Source of the DNA: Hedera helix | Lineage: Eukaryota > Streptophyta > Magnoliopsida > Apiales > Araliaceae | Direction: 5' to 3' | Length of the DNA stretch: 64,000 bases | Assembly (NCBI GenBank): GCA_947179155.2 | Contig: OX359264.1 | Coordinates: 46,864,202-46,928,201, forward strand | Shown: one piece after another, positions 40,257-52,500 of the stretch | Layout of the letters: every line of letters begins with the position of its first letter | Numbering within the stretch: the first letter of the stretch is position 1 | The notes under the pieces: generated by a model | Seen by the model: only the letters and a program-made list of their open reading frames with translations | What the model was told of the DNA's origin: nothing | Databases searched by the model: none | Program-made: the position numbers and the translations under genes

Positions 40257-40865
40257 TTAATGATAAAGTATCCCTTTGATGATTCTATACTTTTGAAGTT
40301 TTACCAATGGTATTATCTCCTCCTTCGTCTGTAATTGGTGGGAAATCGGATGCCTCCAGTCATCTGTCAGCTCTTTGAGGAATGACTCCAATATCATGGT
40401 TAGGAGATTTCTCTTTATCACTTTCACAGTCATGTCTTCTCCAGTGACATACACTTGAGATGCTATTGTTGCTAAGGCATCAGGCTCCTTGTTTTGTTCC
40501 CTTGGCACGTACTCGATCACCACCTTCTTGAAGACCTCCATAACTTTTTGCGCCACAGTTCTATAAGGTGCCAAGATCGGTTCTTTAACTGTGAATTGCC
40601 CTCATACTTGTTGCACTATCAAGTTAGAATCACCCCTTACTTTGAGATGTTTTACTCCTAGTTCTCAAGCCGCCATTAAACCCAGTATAAATGCCTCATA
40701 TTCTGCTTCATTATTTGTGCATGAAAAATCTAACTTATAGGGTAATGCTACTTCTTTTCCTTTCCCAGTAGTTAACATCACTCTTGTTCCTCCTTTTCCT
40801 TCAGCTGATGACCCGTCAAATGCTAAGTTCCACCATTCTGAATCTTCCTTCCCTACTTCAAGCAA
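40257..40865 (-). pseudogene. Second (additional) RNase H-like domain of the Tat element
   Basis: The - strand reads WWNLAFDGSSAEGKGGTRVM and then TNNEAEYEAFILGLMAA at 40865-40665, the start of the additional RNase H that Tat elements acquired. After a frame break it continues with VVIEYVPREQNKEPDALATI at about 40530, and ends near 40257. The catalytic Asp of FDGS and Glu of NNEAEYEA are kept. A CGA- or CAG-derived stop and frame shifts separate the parts. Confidence 0.85.
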
Positions 40866-40919
40866 CTTTACCTTTTCTCCCGAAAGATCTTTAACTAGGG
40901 GTTCGAACTCTCCGTTTGG

Positions 40920-42290
40920 AAACTAAGCGAGTAAATCTACTAAAGCTTGACATCTAATTGTCTCCGACGTCACACACTTGATGTCATATTCAGAAAGAAT
41001 CATCATCCATCTTGCAGGCCTCCCTACTAGTGCAGGCCTAGTCAATAAGTATTTGATTGGATCAGTTTTAGTCACAAGTTGAACTTCATGCGCCAAAAAG
41101 TAGCGTTTCATTTTTTGTGCCATAAACACTAGCACTAAACAATGTCGCTCCAACTATGAATATCAGGTCTTTGGTCCTCTAACTATTTGGCTGATGTAGT
41201 ACATGAGCTTCTCCTCCCCACCACTTCTTGTGTAATCACTCCCCCGATATATTTCGTCGTTGATGTGATGTACAATTTTAATATAATTTCCCTTTTTGGC
41301 ACTACCATCGTTTTTGACGAGGCCAGTATTTTTTTCACTTTTTCAAAGGCCCGTTGTTGTTCTTACCCCTATTCCCATTCTGCCTTTCCTTTCAGTAGCT
41401 TCCCAAATGGCTCTATCACTTCTGCTAATGCTGACATAAACCTCCTCAAGAAAGAAACTCTTCCTAGAAAGCTCTTCAACTGTTTTTGTGTTTTTAGCGA
41501 GGGCATCTATGTGATCGCTTTGGCTTTCCTAGGATCAACTTCTAAGCCTCTGTTATGCACAAGAAAACCCAAAAATTTCCCTGCTATCATTCCAAATGCA
41601 CACTTTTTCGGGTTCATTTTCAGCTTATATTTTTGGCACCGTTCGAACACCTTTCTCAAGTCCTCCACATGAGTTGTTGCCTTCTTTGACTTTACCACCA
41701 CATCATCCACATAATCCTCCACAATGTCGTGAATCGTATCATGAAAGATAGCATGCATCACTCGTTGGTAAGTTACCCTTGCATTCTTTAACCGAAATAG
41801 CATTACTACATAATAAAAATTCCCAAAAGGTGTTCGAAAAACTGTCATCTCAGCGTCTTCTACTGACATCTTTATTTAATTGTACCCTACAAATCCATCC
41901 ATGAATGACATCATTACATGATTTGCAATCGCATCCACTAATGTATATATGTTAGGTAACGGGTACATATATTTTGGACATGTCTTGTTTAGATCCCTGA
42001 AATTCACACATATATGCAATTATCCATTAGACTTCTTCCCCGGTACAATGCTAAACAACCGAACCGGGTGCTGTATTGGTTTAATGAATTCCACATCCAA
42101 TAACTTTCTGATCTCCTCCTTAATCTGTGTTTCTACTTCAAGGGCATAATTTTGAGGTGTCTGTTTTACTGGTTTTACTCTCGGACTTATGTTCAGTTCA
42201 TGTTTTACTAATTTTGCATCAATCTCGGGCATCTCATCATAACTCCATGCAAACACATCTCTGTATTCTCGCAACAGCTTGATCAGTTCT
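40920..42290 (-). pseudogene. Tat reverse transcriptase and first RNase H
   Basis: The RT begins MREYRDVFAWSYDEMPEIDA (42274) and continues with an IRKLLDVEFIKPIQHPV block. It continues through VNFRDLNK-like words to FRTPFGNFYYVVMLF and the catalytic box YVDDVVVKS (41869-41507), then GFLVHNRGLEVDPRKAKAI. The RNase H part at 41153-40923 has HCLVLVFMAQKMKRYFLAHE and GRPARWMMILSEYDI. Stops lie between these blocks. The YVDD core is intact. Confidence 0.88.
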
Positions 42291-43105
42291 TTTTTTTTTA
42301 TCAGTCTTCAATTTCTTATTAACATGGATCGGCCTCATCATCCTTTCTTACATTAATAGGTTTACTTCTTTTAATTCGTTATGTTGGGGCCTAGGTCGAT
42401 CTTCAAAGTATTTTGGAGCTGTCTCCACCTTTTATTGTACTAATTCCTCTTTTCCACTGCTGCTGGAGTGGTGGACTCCTCCTAAGTCCTCAGGCCTGAG
42501 TAAACCCTCAGACTCATCCCCCTCACCCCGTCATAAGCAAAACACAATTTTTCATCGGGTCTTACAACCTTTTTCCAGCTTGCATTTTCCTCATCCTTCC
42601 TCTTGGTTCCTGTCAACTTCTGATTTTCACTCTCTTCTCGCTTGGTGTTAATTATATTTCTGACATCATCAGGACTCAATTCCTTCTTCCTTTGCTCTTT
42701 TCTTTCCTTCTCCTAGTCTACCACTGTTGGCTGCTTCCCCTTGGAGCTCTCACCCCGTTCTGAATTTGTCTTCTTCTTTTCTTTCTTTTCGGTCACGAAC
42801 TTGTTTACCTGTACATCTTCCCAACTGGCTAACTTCAAGAAGTCGAGTTTAGCAATATTATTTTCTCCTTCCTCAGCAACATCATCAAAGAAAACCACCT
42901 CAATAATATGTGTCTCCTCTGGTGCTAAGGGGTTTTTTATTGCCGATACTCGAACCTCTTTCCCTTTCCATATAGCCTTTATACATTGATGAAATACCTA
43001 CGGCACAACCCCATAATCATTCTGCTATGCCCTTCTTAACAACACATGAAAAGCATCGTCTATCTCCACCACATGGAACATCACGGGTCCCCTTATCTTC
43101 CCTAC
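42291..43105 (-). pseudogene. Tat protease-RT linker
   Basis: Broken frames on the - strand (for example 42898-42713 and 42679-42482) are rich in Lys and Glu. They lie between protease and RT, where Tat elements have a long, poorly conserved linker. No domain is recognised. Confidence 0.5.
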
Positions 43106-43867
43106 CTACATGTCCACCCTTTTATGGCAAGGGGTCCTAATACACTGGTTTGCGAACCCTGAGATGCTTTTTTTCTCTTTAATGAGCTTCTTGACTGACA
43201 ATCCCAATGACTTAAAAACACTGTAGGGCATGATGTTCACAGACGCCACATTGTCAATGAACGCCCTTCTTACTTCCATGTCGTTAATAACTGCCGTCAC
43301 GTACAATGGTCTATTATGCGGATATTTTACTTCCCTATCTGCCTTAAAGAAGGAAATTTTACCTTCTTCTTGCTCTAATATTATGTTAAAACTCTTGTTC
43401 ACTACCATACATATCTCTTGTGTCTCTACAACTTTGATTAATGCTTTGGTTGCCTCAATCCTCGCTTCCTTGGACAACCCAATCTGATCAAAGAAGCTTC
43501 TAAACTTTACTCCATTCATCAATGCCGTCACTTTCATCCCTGGCTCAAGAATCTCCATCTCTTTTGGTACTTCCCCACTTTCTGTCATCGCAACTTCTCT
43601 AGCTCCTGATGTTTCGACATGAATAATAGTGTTACATGTCTTTTTTCCTTTGTGGTTGGGTAGCGGCTTATCATGTACACTACTTCCTTGACCCAACTCA
43701 ATCTCCCCCGCTACTAGTTTCTCATGGTAAATTCTTCTTAAACTGTAACAATTTATAGTAGAGGGCCCTACATATCTGTGGTAGACACAAAAGTTTGGAT
43801 TCTTTTTCATCTCTTCTGTTATCGAAAATCTAGCGTTGGTGGCTTGACTACCCCATGTTCTATCCAC
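43106..43867 (-). pseudogene. Tat gag end and aspartic protease
   Basis: A 253-codon open frame begins after a stop. It carries NFCVYHRYVGPSTINCYSLR, a remnant of a gag zinc-binding region (usually CxFHxxxGHxTxxC). It ends with VRRAFIDNVASVNIMPYSVF, which is the protease active-site block. The expected D-S-G or D-T-G triplet is D-N-V here, so the enzyme is unlikely to be active. Confidence 0.8.
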
Positions 43868-45424
43868 TGTTCATACAGACTTCTAAATCCCTTCTCACTA
43901 CAAGTAATTACCCCTGGAACAGGTAACCCTGAATACTTGTCTCCCGGTTTGTCTTTTCTTCCATTATTTTTCTGTCTTCTCCTTCTTGCCCCCTTGTGGC
44001 TTTGACTAAGAATCTGCCAAAGCTACAGTAGCCGTTCGTTTTCCCTTCTATGTAGCAGTTGGATGGTTCACTGGCACTGTAACAATTCCACCAATGTTTT
44101 ATGCAAAGGTAGACAACATTGCAAATGAATCACAAGCTTTGGTGATTAGGTGGGGCTTGAAGGTATCTAGTGCACCATTGTTGCATATACTTACTAGGTT
44201 CTTTTCTTCAATTGGCTCCATACACTTCTGCGACTAAGCCCGAAATCTATCAACATAATCAGACAATTCTTCATTCTATTTCTGCTGAATCCTCATCAGT
44301 TCCACAATTGTAACATGTTTCTGAACATAAAAGAATTTCTTGAAAAACTAAAGCTTCATATCATCTCAATCTCTGACCGACCCCTTCTCCAAATTGTAAT
44401 ACCAACTGAATGCACCATCAGTAAGCGTTTTATTGAACTCCCTTAGTAAAATATTGTGATTGTTTACTTCATCGATTCCCAACCACGGGGACATCGACTC
44501 TATGAATTGTGCAATATGTTCCCTTACATTTCATTTTTCTCCACTGTACTTTGGGAATTGTGGGGGATGCTCAATGTACCCCCTGAGATACAGTTGCTTT
44601 CTCACGTACACTGGATACGGTGGGGTAAAATCTAACTCTGTAAGTCTAGATGCCTGCCTTTTCATTTGATTAATCAGATCCATCATATCTTCCTTTGTCA
44701 CATATTAACCTGTCCCTGGTGCCTTCTGGGATGTGGTCGTATATTGATTCATCTGGGGTGTAAAAATAGGTTGATGCACACTTGCATCTAGCTGTGGGTT
44801 CGAAACAAAAGGTATGGGTAGAACAATAGACATCTGTAGCTGTGTGAATGATTGTGGGTTGATTGGTACAATGGGTTGTTGTGTATGACTTACTTCTACC
44901 CTTTTCTGCACTCCCTCGCCACTATTTTGTGCTTCAAGGTTTATCACAGGTATCGGTTGGGCTTCTATCACAAGGGTCACATTATGGTGGTTCTTATTGC
45001 TATCATGTTTCTCCGCCGACTGATGCTGATGTGAACTTCCCAGAAGCATAGCTTTAAAGACAGGGATTTGCATCATCTGTTGTCGAATATTGGTCATCTC
45101 CTCTTGTTTCCTTTGCATGTCCAACATCATGTTCATCATCATCCTCTGTCCTTTTCGCGCCTCCTTCAGTGCCCTTAACATTTCCATTTGCACATTCATT
45201 GTCACTGTCTGCTCTATGGCAGCCTCCTCATTTGGCCTTCCTCTACTTCCTTGCGTGTTGTCAGTCTGTCTTTGCTCAGCCATCAGAGAAGCAAAACTAC
45301 TGTCTGATACTTCCTTAACAATCGGTTGATCAAGATCCACCCGTCTCTCCGCAAACTCGATAAAAATATCATAAACAATATACCTTTTGACATTTTCAAA
45401 TATATAATTCAAGACAATTCTCAT
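43868..45424 (-). pseudogene. Tat gag
   Basis: The start of the frame (45424-44705) includes MAEQRQTDNTQGSRGRPNEE and a Met- and Gln-rich helix near 45150, likely coiled. After a stop at 44705 it continues in pieces: PPQFPKYSGEK, LTDGAFSWYYNLEKGSVRD and FFKKFFYVQKHVTIVELMRI at about 44560-44300. These are the usual retrotransposon gag (capsid) words. Several stops replace Trp or Gln codons. Confidence 0.8.
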
Positions 45425-46147
45425 AATAATATGAAATACTTAAACTTCACTATATTTATAAAAAAGTCAAAAAATAAAATATTTATCTCAATAGTAATAT
45501 ACAAAATTCATATAATCACATTAAAATTTACTACTTCTTGGACAAAAAGTACACATAAAAATAAATCAACATATACCAATTGTGATTATCCCAAAAACAC
45601 TACGAATAACATTTCTAAGTGTTTTCTCAACATCATAATCATGTTGTATACAAGATTTACTCAACCAAATATACTTCTACAACATCTCTTCTAACTATTA
45701 GTTAATAATTAATTTATTATCCACAACAAAGTAAATTATCTCAAAATTCATGCATACAAATACCAAGCAATATTACACACTAAATATTACCTCAAATTTT
45801 ATATGCATAATTTTGTTTAAGAAGAACATAAATTTACTTTATTCTCAAAATAAATTAATTTACGACTAATTTGTTACACATAAAGACGAGTAAATTTCTC
45901 AAAGTTTACTACAACTTTATCATAATAAATTAATCTCAATTAGTGTATAAAAAAAATAATTATCTCAAATTTCATACAATATATATACACATATCATAAT
46001 ATTTTTTCTACTATAAAATATTATAACCATGATATACATGTACAAAATTAAATTTATTCCGTCATGAACAAAAAATGAATTACTTTTCTTATACCACAAA
46101 ACTAAGTAAAATACTACTCAAACATACTATATAATCTACACATAATA

Positions 46148-46156
46148 TAATACATA

Positions 46157-46198
<42 letters not shown>
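46148..46198. repeat. (AT)n(AC)n microsatellite
   Basis: A short AT array passes into about 14 AC units. Confidence 0.9.
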
Positions 46199-46201
<3 letters not shown>

Positions 46202-47429
46202 TTCAAGTATATACACATCCAAAATGATACACAATTATCATTTATAAAATAGAGGCAAATGTTAAAAACACACTTTTTGGAATTAAATTCGAAGAACAAC
46301 ATAATATCTTTAGAAAAAAAATTATGCATCATATATTAAAATATTAAATAGGACGTTGGTAATGTTATATATTCTGAAAATTTTGCAACGTATGTTATGT
46401 AATTGAATAAAGTAACAAAGTTAGCGCAACATAATTGAAATGCATGAAATTTGACAAAAGTGAGTAGATATTCGATGGGCGTACAAAATTTGTAATGTCA
46501 AATCATGTGGGTGATATTCGGTAATTAGGGAAAGTCTTGTCATTAAAGTCGGTGATTTTACTTTACCTGTAAAATGTCTGGAGGCATTGTCCTGTCACAT
46601 ATATAGGATAGTAAATCAGGAACCTTAGCTTAGACAGACAAATTATAATAATAACATGGTGTTCTTAATATATGTGTCTTAAAAACACACACTAAATATA
46701 AAAAATAAAAAATAGAGTTCATTAAATATTATTTGTTTATATATTTGCACTAAATTTAATGTATGAAATCTACTACCATATTATTTTTTTATGTATTGAA
46801 TTCAGTACAAATACATAAATAAATAATATTTAGTGTACCTTATATCTTATTTTTTGTACTTAACATATGTCTTAAGGCACATGTTAAGAAAACTCATAAT
46901 AATAATAATAAAATTTTCATTTTCACTATTGAAAGAGTTTTAGCGGTCCAAGATTTATTCATTATATTTTTTATGACTTAAGTTGATATAAATTTTTTAT
47001 GTTTTTATATTTTAGAACTTGAACTCAATATTTTAATTTTAAGATATTAAAATTTAATATTCTTATTTTTTTATAAATAAAAGCTTTCATTCACCGAGTA
47101 TAATAATTGATCTTAGTCAAGATACGTTGGATAATTTCACTTCTAAATATATAAAAAACTACAAAAAATTCTAAGTATGTGATTGGTGTGTGATGAATTG
47201 AAAAAAATAAAATTGGAACCAGTATAAATGATATATATTTTTAAAAGACTAAATTACCCTTTTATTTTTAGTACATGACTTATTCTAATAAAAAAATGCT
47301 AAATTCGATAGCCAAAAGATTTTATTTATAGAAATTTAAGGACATTAAAGTTCAATATCCTAAAATTAAAATGTTTATGATTTAAGTTCTAAAAAAAAAT
47401 GTGGAATTAGGATCCACTCAATGCATTAT

Positions 47430-48727
47430 ATCTTTCACCCAATTTTTCAAATACACGTAACAACACAAATGTTACACTAAATGACATAATAAAAATCGTC
47501 GCAAATAATTTGTTTCGCCTTCACTTAAAACAATATTTGTGTCATTAAATGTTTTCATACACAAAAATTGATTGAAAGCTCTAATAAAGGTGATTATAAT
47601 CCTTTAAAGTAAATTTAAGTCTATTTTTCATTTATTTTCCTTCAATACACATTTAACTACACAAATATTGTTTATCAAATACACTTGCAACACAATTATT
47701 GAAGACAAATATTATTTTTTCACAGATTAAAAAAGAAGAAGTGACAAACGAAATTAATTATCATGTACTCTTAAATCATATTTGTTTATAAGGATAACAC
47801 TTTAGATTAAGTTATTAATTCCAAGTCTCTTGTTTGTTTAAAAATTAGACTTGAGAGTTAAGACTATGAGTCCTAAGATAATAAAATGACTTGAAATGAT
47901 GATTATTTGATACTATATTTATTCAGATATTATAATCCCTATTATTTGAGATTAAAAATTTATGGACAAAATTAACCTTTATCTTTATTTAAAATGGCCA
48001 ATGTTTAAAGCAAGTACATGGTGCACAGAAAATCTAAGTGCCATTCATTTGAGTAAGGAACTCAACTTTTCACTCGAAGTCCAAACATATTGATGTTCAA
48101 TATCATTGAATTCAAGATGTGTTAGATCATAAGATTCTTTCACCCATTTTTGCCAAATACACATATAACAATATAAATATTAAAATAAACAATACAATAA
48201 AAATCGTCGCAAATAATTTTTTTTACTAGGACCGATACTAAAAGTAATATTTGTGTCATTAAATGTTTTGATTGACAAAAAATGATTGAAAGCTCTAATG
48301 AAGGGGGATTAATATAATCCTTTAAAGTGTATTTAAGTCTATTTTTCATTTATTTTTCTTCAATACACGGTTAGCAACATAAATATTGTTTACCAGACAC
48401 ATGCAACACAATTATTGACAACAAATAATAATTTTTAATTTCTCAAATTAAAAAAAAAAAAAAAAAAGAGTAATGAACAAAACTATCATGTTCTCTTAGG
48501 TCATGTTTGTTTTTAAAGATAATACTTTGGATTAGACTATTAATATCAAGTTTCTTATTTGTTTTTAAAAAAATAGACTTAAGACTATAGTCCTAGGATA
48601 ATAAAATAATTTGAAAAGAAGACTAGCAAATACTATATTTAATTAACTAGGTATTATAATTCATTATCATTTGAGATTAAAAAATTGTAAACAAAATTAA
48701 CTTTTATTTTTGTTTAAAATGACTAAT
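47430..48727 (+). repeat. Diverged direct duplication, about 0.58 kb units
   Basis: The units lie at about 47430-48003 and 48135-48727. Shared words include AAAAATCGTCGCAAATAAT, TTTGTGTCATTAAATGTTTT and ATTGAAAGCTCTAAT, in the same order and spacing. By eye they are roughly 80% alike. There is no coding content. It may be an old tandem duplication or two copies of a non-autonomous element. Confidence 0.75.
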
Positions 48728-49531
48728 GTATCATATTTTATCCATCTATATTCAAATTACTAAGAATATAATCTCTTTGTTATTAGTGGTAAGGTATAAT
48801 AGTACAAATAATAAGTTTTTATCCAATCCCATAAATAATTTTAGACAAAACAAACATAACATAAAATTATTTTAAGTTATTTCATTAATAATCTCATTCA
48901 AAATAAATATTGACTAAAATTAATTTAATTCTAAGATTAGTAATCTTAAAATTATAATTCATAAGATTAAAATCCCGAGATTATAATTCTTACAAACAAA
49001 TATTATAATTCTTACAAACAAACATAGATTCAAACCGCCATCCATTCTTTTCCCCTTTCCTGTCCTTCCTTCCATTTTGCGTAATTCAGACATCTGACTA
49101 AAGAAAGCTACCGGAATGATTTATCCAGAAATGAAAAATTAAGAGCACCAAGACTACATAATGTGATTTATAAAATTTCCTGTGAAACAAATGGAGAACA
49201 TCATCTGGTGAATATAATTGAGACCAATTTTTATCTGCTTAAAAGAAGGATTATAGTAACTTTTCTGTTAAAAAGGATTATAAATGTATGAAATGCCTTC
49301 AATATGAATCACACTTCTTTAGTTATGATCAAGCTGACCATGTTGCACTGCTCTTAGCACCAATTTTACACTTCTGGAAATGCTTTCTGTTCCACATTCG
49401 AGAAACAATACTGATTTGAATTAATCTCAGAGACCAAAGAATGCTACCTATATTTAAATTTGTAAGACTAACCTAACAAAAAATAAAATGAAAATGATCT
49501 AGCCTCAACAATCAGCAACTCTAATCTGATG

Positions 49532-52500
49532 TTAGACATCTTGAACTCTTCTGTAGAACAGAACATAAGCAGCCGAAGATTTAATCTTGTCCTCGCTAAT
49601 GGGAGAAACATGGCTGTCATCAAAGTCATACCACCGATCACCACCATGCTACACCAGAACGGCAAGAATTAGAGTAATCAATTAGATATATTCAAGGTTT
49701 TAATAACACAACAGAAGTATCAACAAGCATTCAGATACATACTGCATAACCAGAATGTGTATTTTCCAACATCAGCAATCACCCTCCCCCCTCAAAAAAT
49801 AAATAAATAAATAAATAAATAACAATTACATATGTTATGTAGAACCTTTCTTCCCTGACACTCCCTTTGTCCAGAGGAGAACTTAACAAGACTTTAATTT
49901 TAAAATGCTAAACATTCATCAATGACAACAATTTATAGTTAATTCTGCATTTCCATCACAAAGGATTGTCTCATTGAGATCGTCCTCATCACAAAGGTCA
50001 TATAAAATTACCAGAGTATGGTTCCAATCTAGCCAAAAGTTGTAATAGTTTCACTTTTCTGTTAGTATACCAACTCATCGACTATGATTGCCTATTAAAA
50101 TTATAAGCAAGATGCACAAGTAAGCACGTATTTATACTTCAATATTTATTGAATATTCATTCCAGATGACTTGCAATCAAATGTTCACTGAGCCAAAGAA
50201 AAGGAAATCTAGAGAGCAACAAAGTAGACCACGTAATAGCAGGATTCAATCTAAAAGAAGCACCACTTACATGGACAAACGCAGTATAATGACCACCCCC
50301 CATGCTTCCGTAATGGTTACTAATCGCATAAAGCATATAGCGGTTAGAACATTCTCCGCTCTTATAGGAAATGTATGAAGACAGATCAAGATTATGGACT
50401 GGGAAATCGACATATGTCTCCAACTTGTTCTTCAGAAGCCTGCTGTATGAGAACCTCTTTAAATGAATCACCAGAATCTCTGGCAATCTCCAGAGATCTA
50501 GTTTTTTACTAGCTTGACAATGCTTCTTGCATACAGGACAGAACCTAATATTGTAGACAAGACAACAGCATATTAGAAATAGCATAACACACCCTGGTTC
50601 CTACTTAATGACATTTGAAGCTTACAAGGGACTGCCTAGTGCCAATAGTAAGAACTTTAATGTAAGAAACCACGAGAGCCCTTTTACTCACAAGTGCTAT
50701 ATAGAATCATGAATAAAGCCTGTTACACATTTTATTGACTAATAATTTCAGTGCAAGTAACTTACTACGCACATCGCATAGTTGTAAAGTCGTTAAGTCG
50801 AAGTGAGTCGATACCAATCGCCCAACTAGTCGCCGGTAAATCGACAAATTATTTGCAATACTCATTTTGTATATATATATTTCAAATCATGATTAACAAT
50901 AAAAAAAATTACAATTTCACAATTAAAACTACTAAATAAATTAATATGCTGAAAATACTTTACTATAAATTAATATATTATACTTGGTATACTATAAATT
51001 AATTATATATACTAATGTTAAATAAAATAAACAAACTCATTGTATATATATATATAAATACATATTAAGAGCTAAAGCGAATGGTATACATGCTATATAA
51101 ATACATATTATTTGGAATTGAGTTGGGTAAATTAAAATTTGGGTTTGTTCCCAAGTCATCTGACTAGATACCAAGTCGGGGAAATCATCGATTTGAACCG
51201 ACTAGGCGACGACTAACTATTCAAGTCACAAATGGCAACCAAGTCGAGCTCTCAACTTGCATTTTCAGCAGCAACCGGACAACTAGTCGTTGCTTAAGGG
51301 ACGACTTGATAACTATGGCACATCATGATTCAGAATTATAAAATAGAGGTGAGTAAAAACTGATTCAGAACAAGATGACAATCATTTTCTCTCTCTCTCT
51401 CTGGCACATCGTGATTCAGAATTATCAAGAAATAGAGGTGAGTAAAAACTGATTCAGGACAAGATGAAAATCATACTCTCTCTCTCTCTGTGTGTGTGTG
51501 CGCACTTGCACTATAAGCAAAGGAAGGCCTTGATGGATGATGATGATCAAATAATTTGATAATGATGATCAAATATTTTGATAATGGTCACCTTGCAAAA
51601 CTAATTCCTCGGCCAAAGAACTCCACGACCAATGACAAGAAAAATATCAAAATCTTTCAACACAATAATACTTCTTGATTCTCAAGCAATAAAAAGAAAA
51701 CTCACAAGTCCAGACTACTACAAGGATGCTACTGTTCTTATAACAAGAATGTTACAGCAACTCATAGATGTGTTCTCCTCGATAATAAATCAGGACAAAA
51801 ATATTATTTTTGTTTCACAAAATATATGTATCAAGAATGATTGAACGAGTACATAACATGTAAATACTTATTTCTCCAGAATGGGGTGAAAAGGCTAGTC
51901 ACTATGAGACAAAGGGAGTAAAACCAATAAAAGAACGCTAAACCCTGCAAAAAGAAAAATCTCAGGCATCCCCAAATGCATCACATACTTTAAAAGAGAA
52001 ATCTGCAGAGTAAGAAAATGAAAATAGATAATTTAACAAGATAATGACGGACTCACTTACCACATGTCTTCTGGTCCAAGAGGCTCTTCTTTAAGGAATG
52101 CCTCAAGGCATTTATACAAAGAGACAGACTCTTGAGTTCGCTTTGCCAAGAAGCCAGACTTAAAAGTTTCTGGCAATGAGCTAAGAAGGCGTGTATTGCA
52201 CCTTTTAACTAGTTTATCTGGCAAACATACGATAACTTTCAACCGACCAAGCAAACCTGTGGATGTTACTAGCTCATTCATTACAATCTCAGTGCCCCTG
52301 CCAGTTCCTTTCTCATCCGCTCTATAAAATTGTAAATCTGTATCGGTAAGCGTATCAAAGGTTTTCCTGTCAGCAGTATCTGCCCCCCTACTGCACTCCG
52401 GACTAGTGGAATCTTCCAAGTCTGTAATTACTTCGGTTGCAATGGTCACAATATTATCAGATTTGTCTATATTACTATCCCCAGGCTCTAAAAATGGACC

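Larger units (their letters stand above)
45425..49531. other. AT-rich spacer
   Basis: No gene is supported. A (AT)n(AC)n array lies at 46148-46198. A direct duplication of about 0.6 kb lies at 47430-48727. The 5' LTR of the Tat element should start near the left edge but cannot be matched to anything on the left side. Confidence 0.5.
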
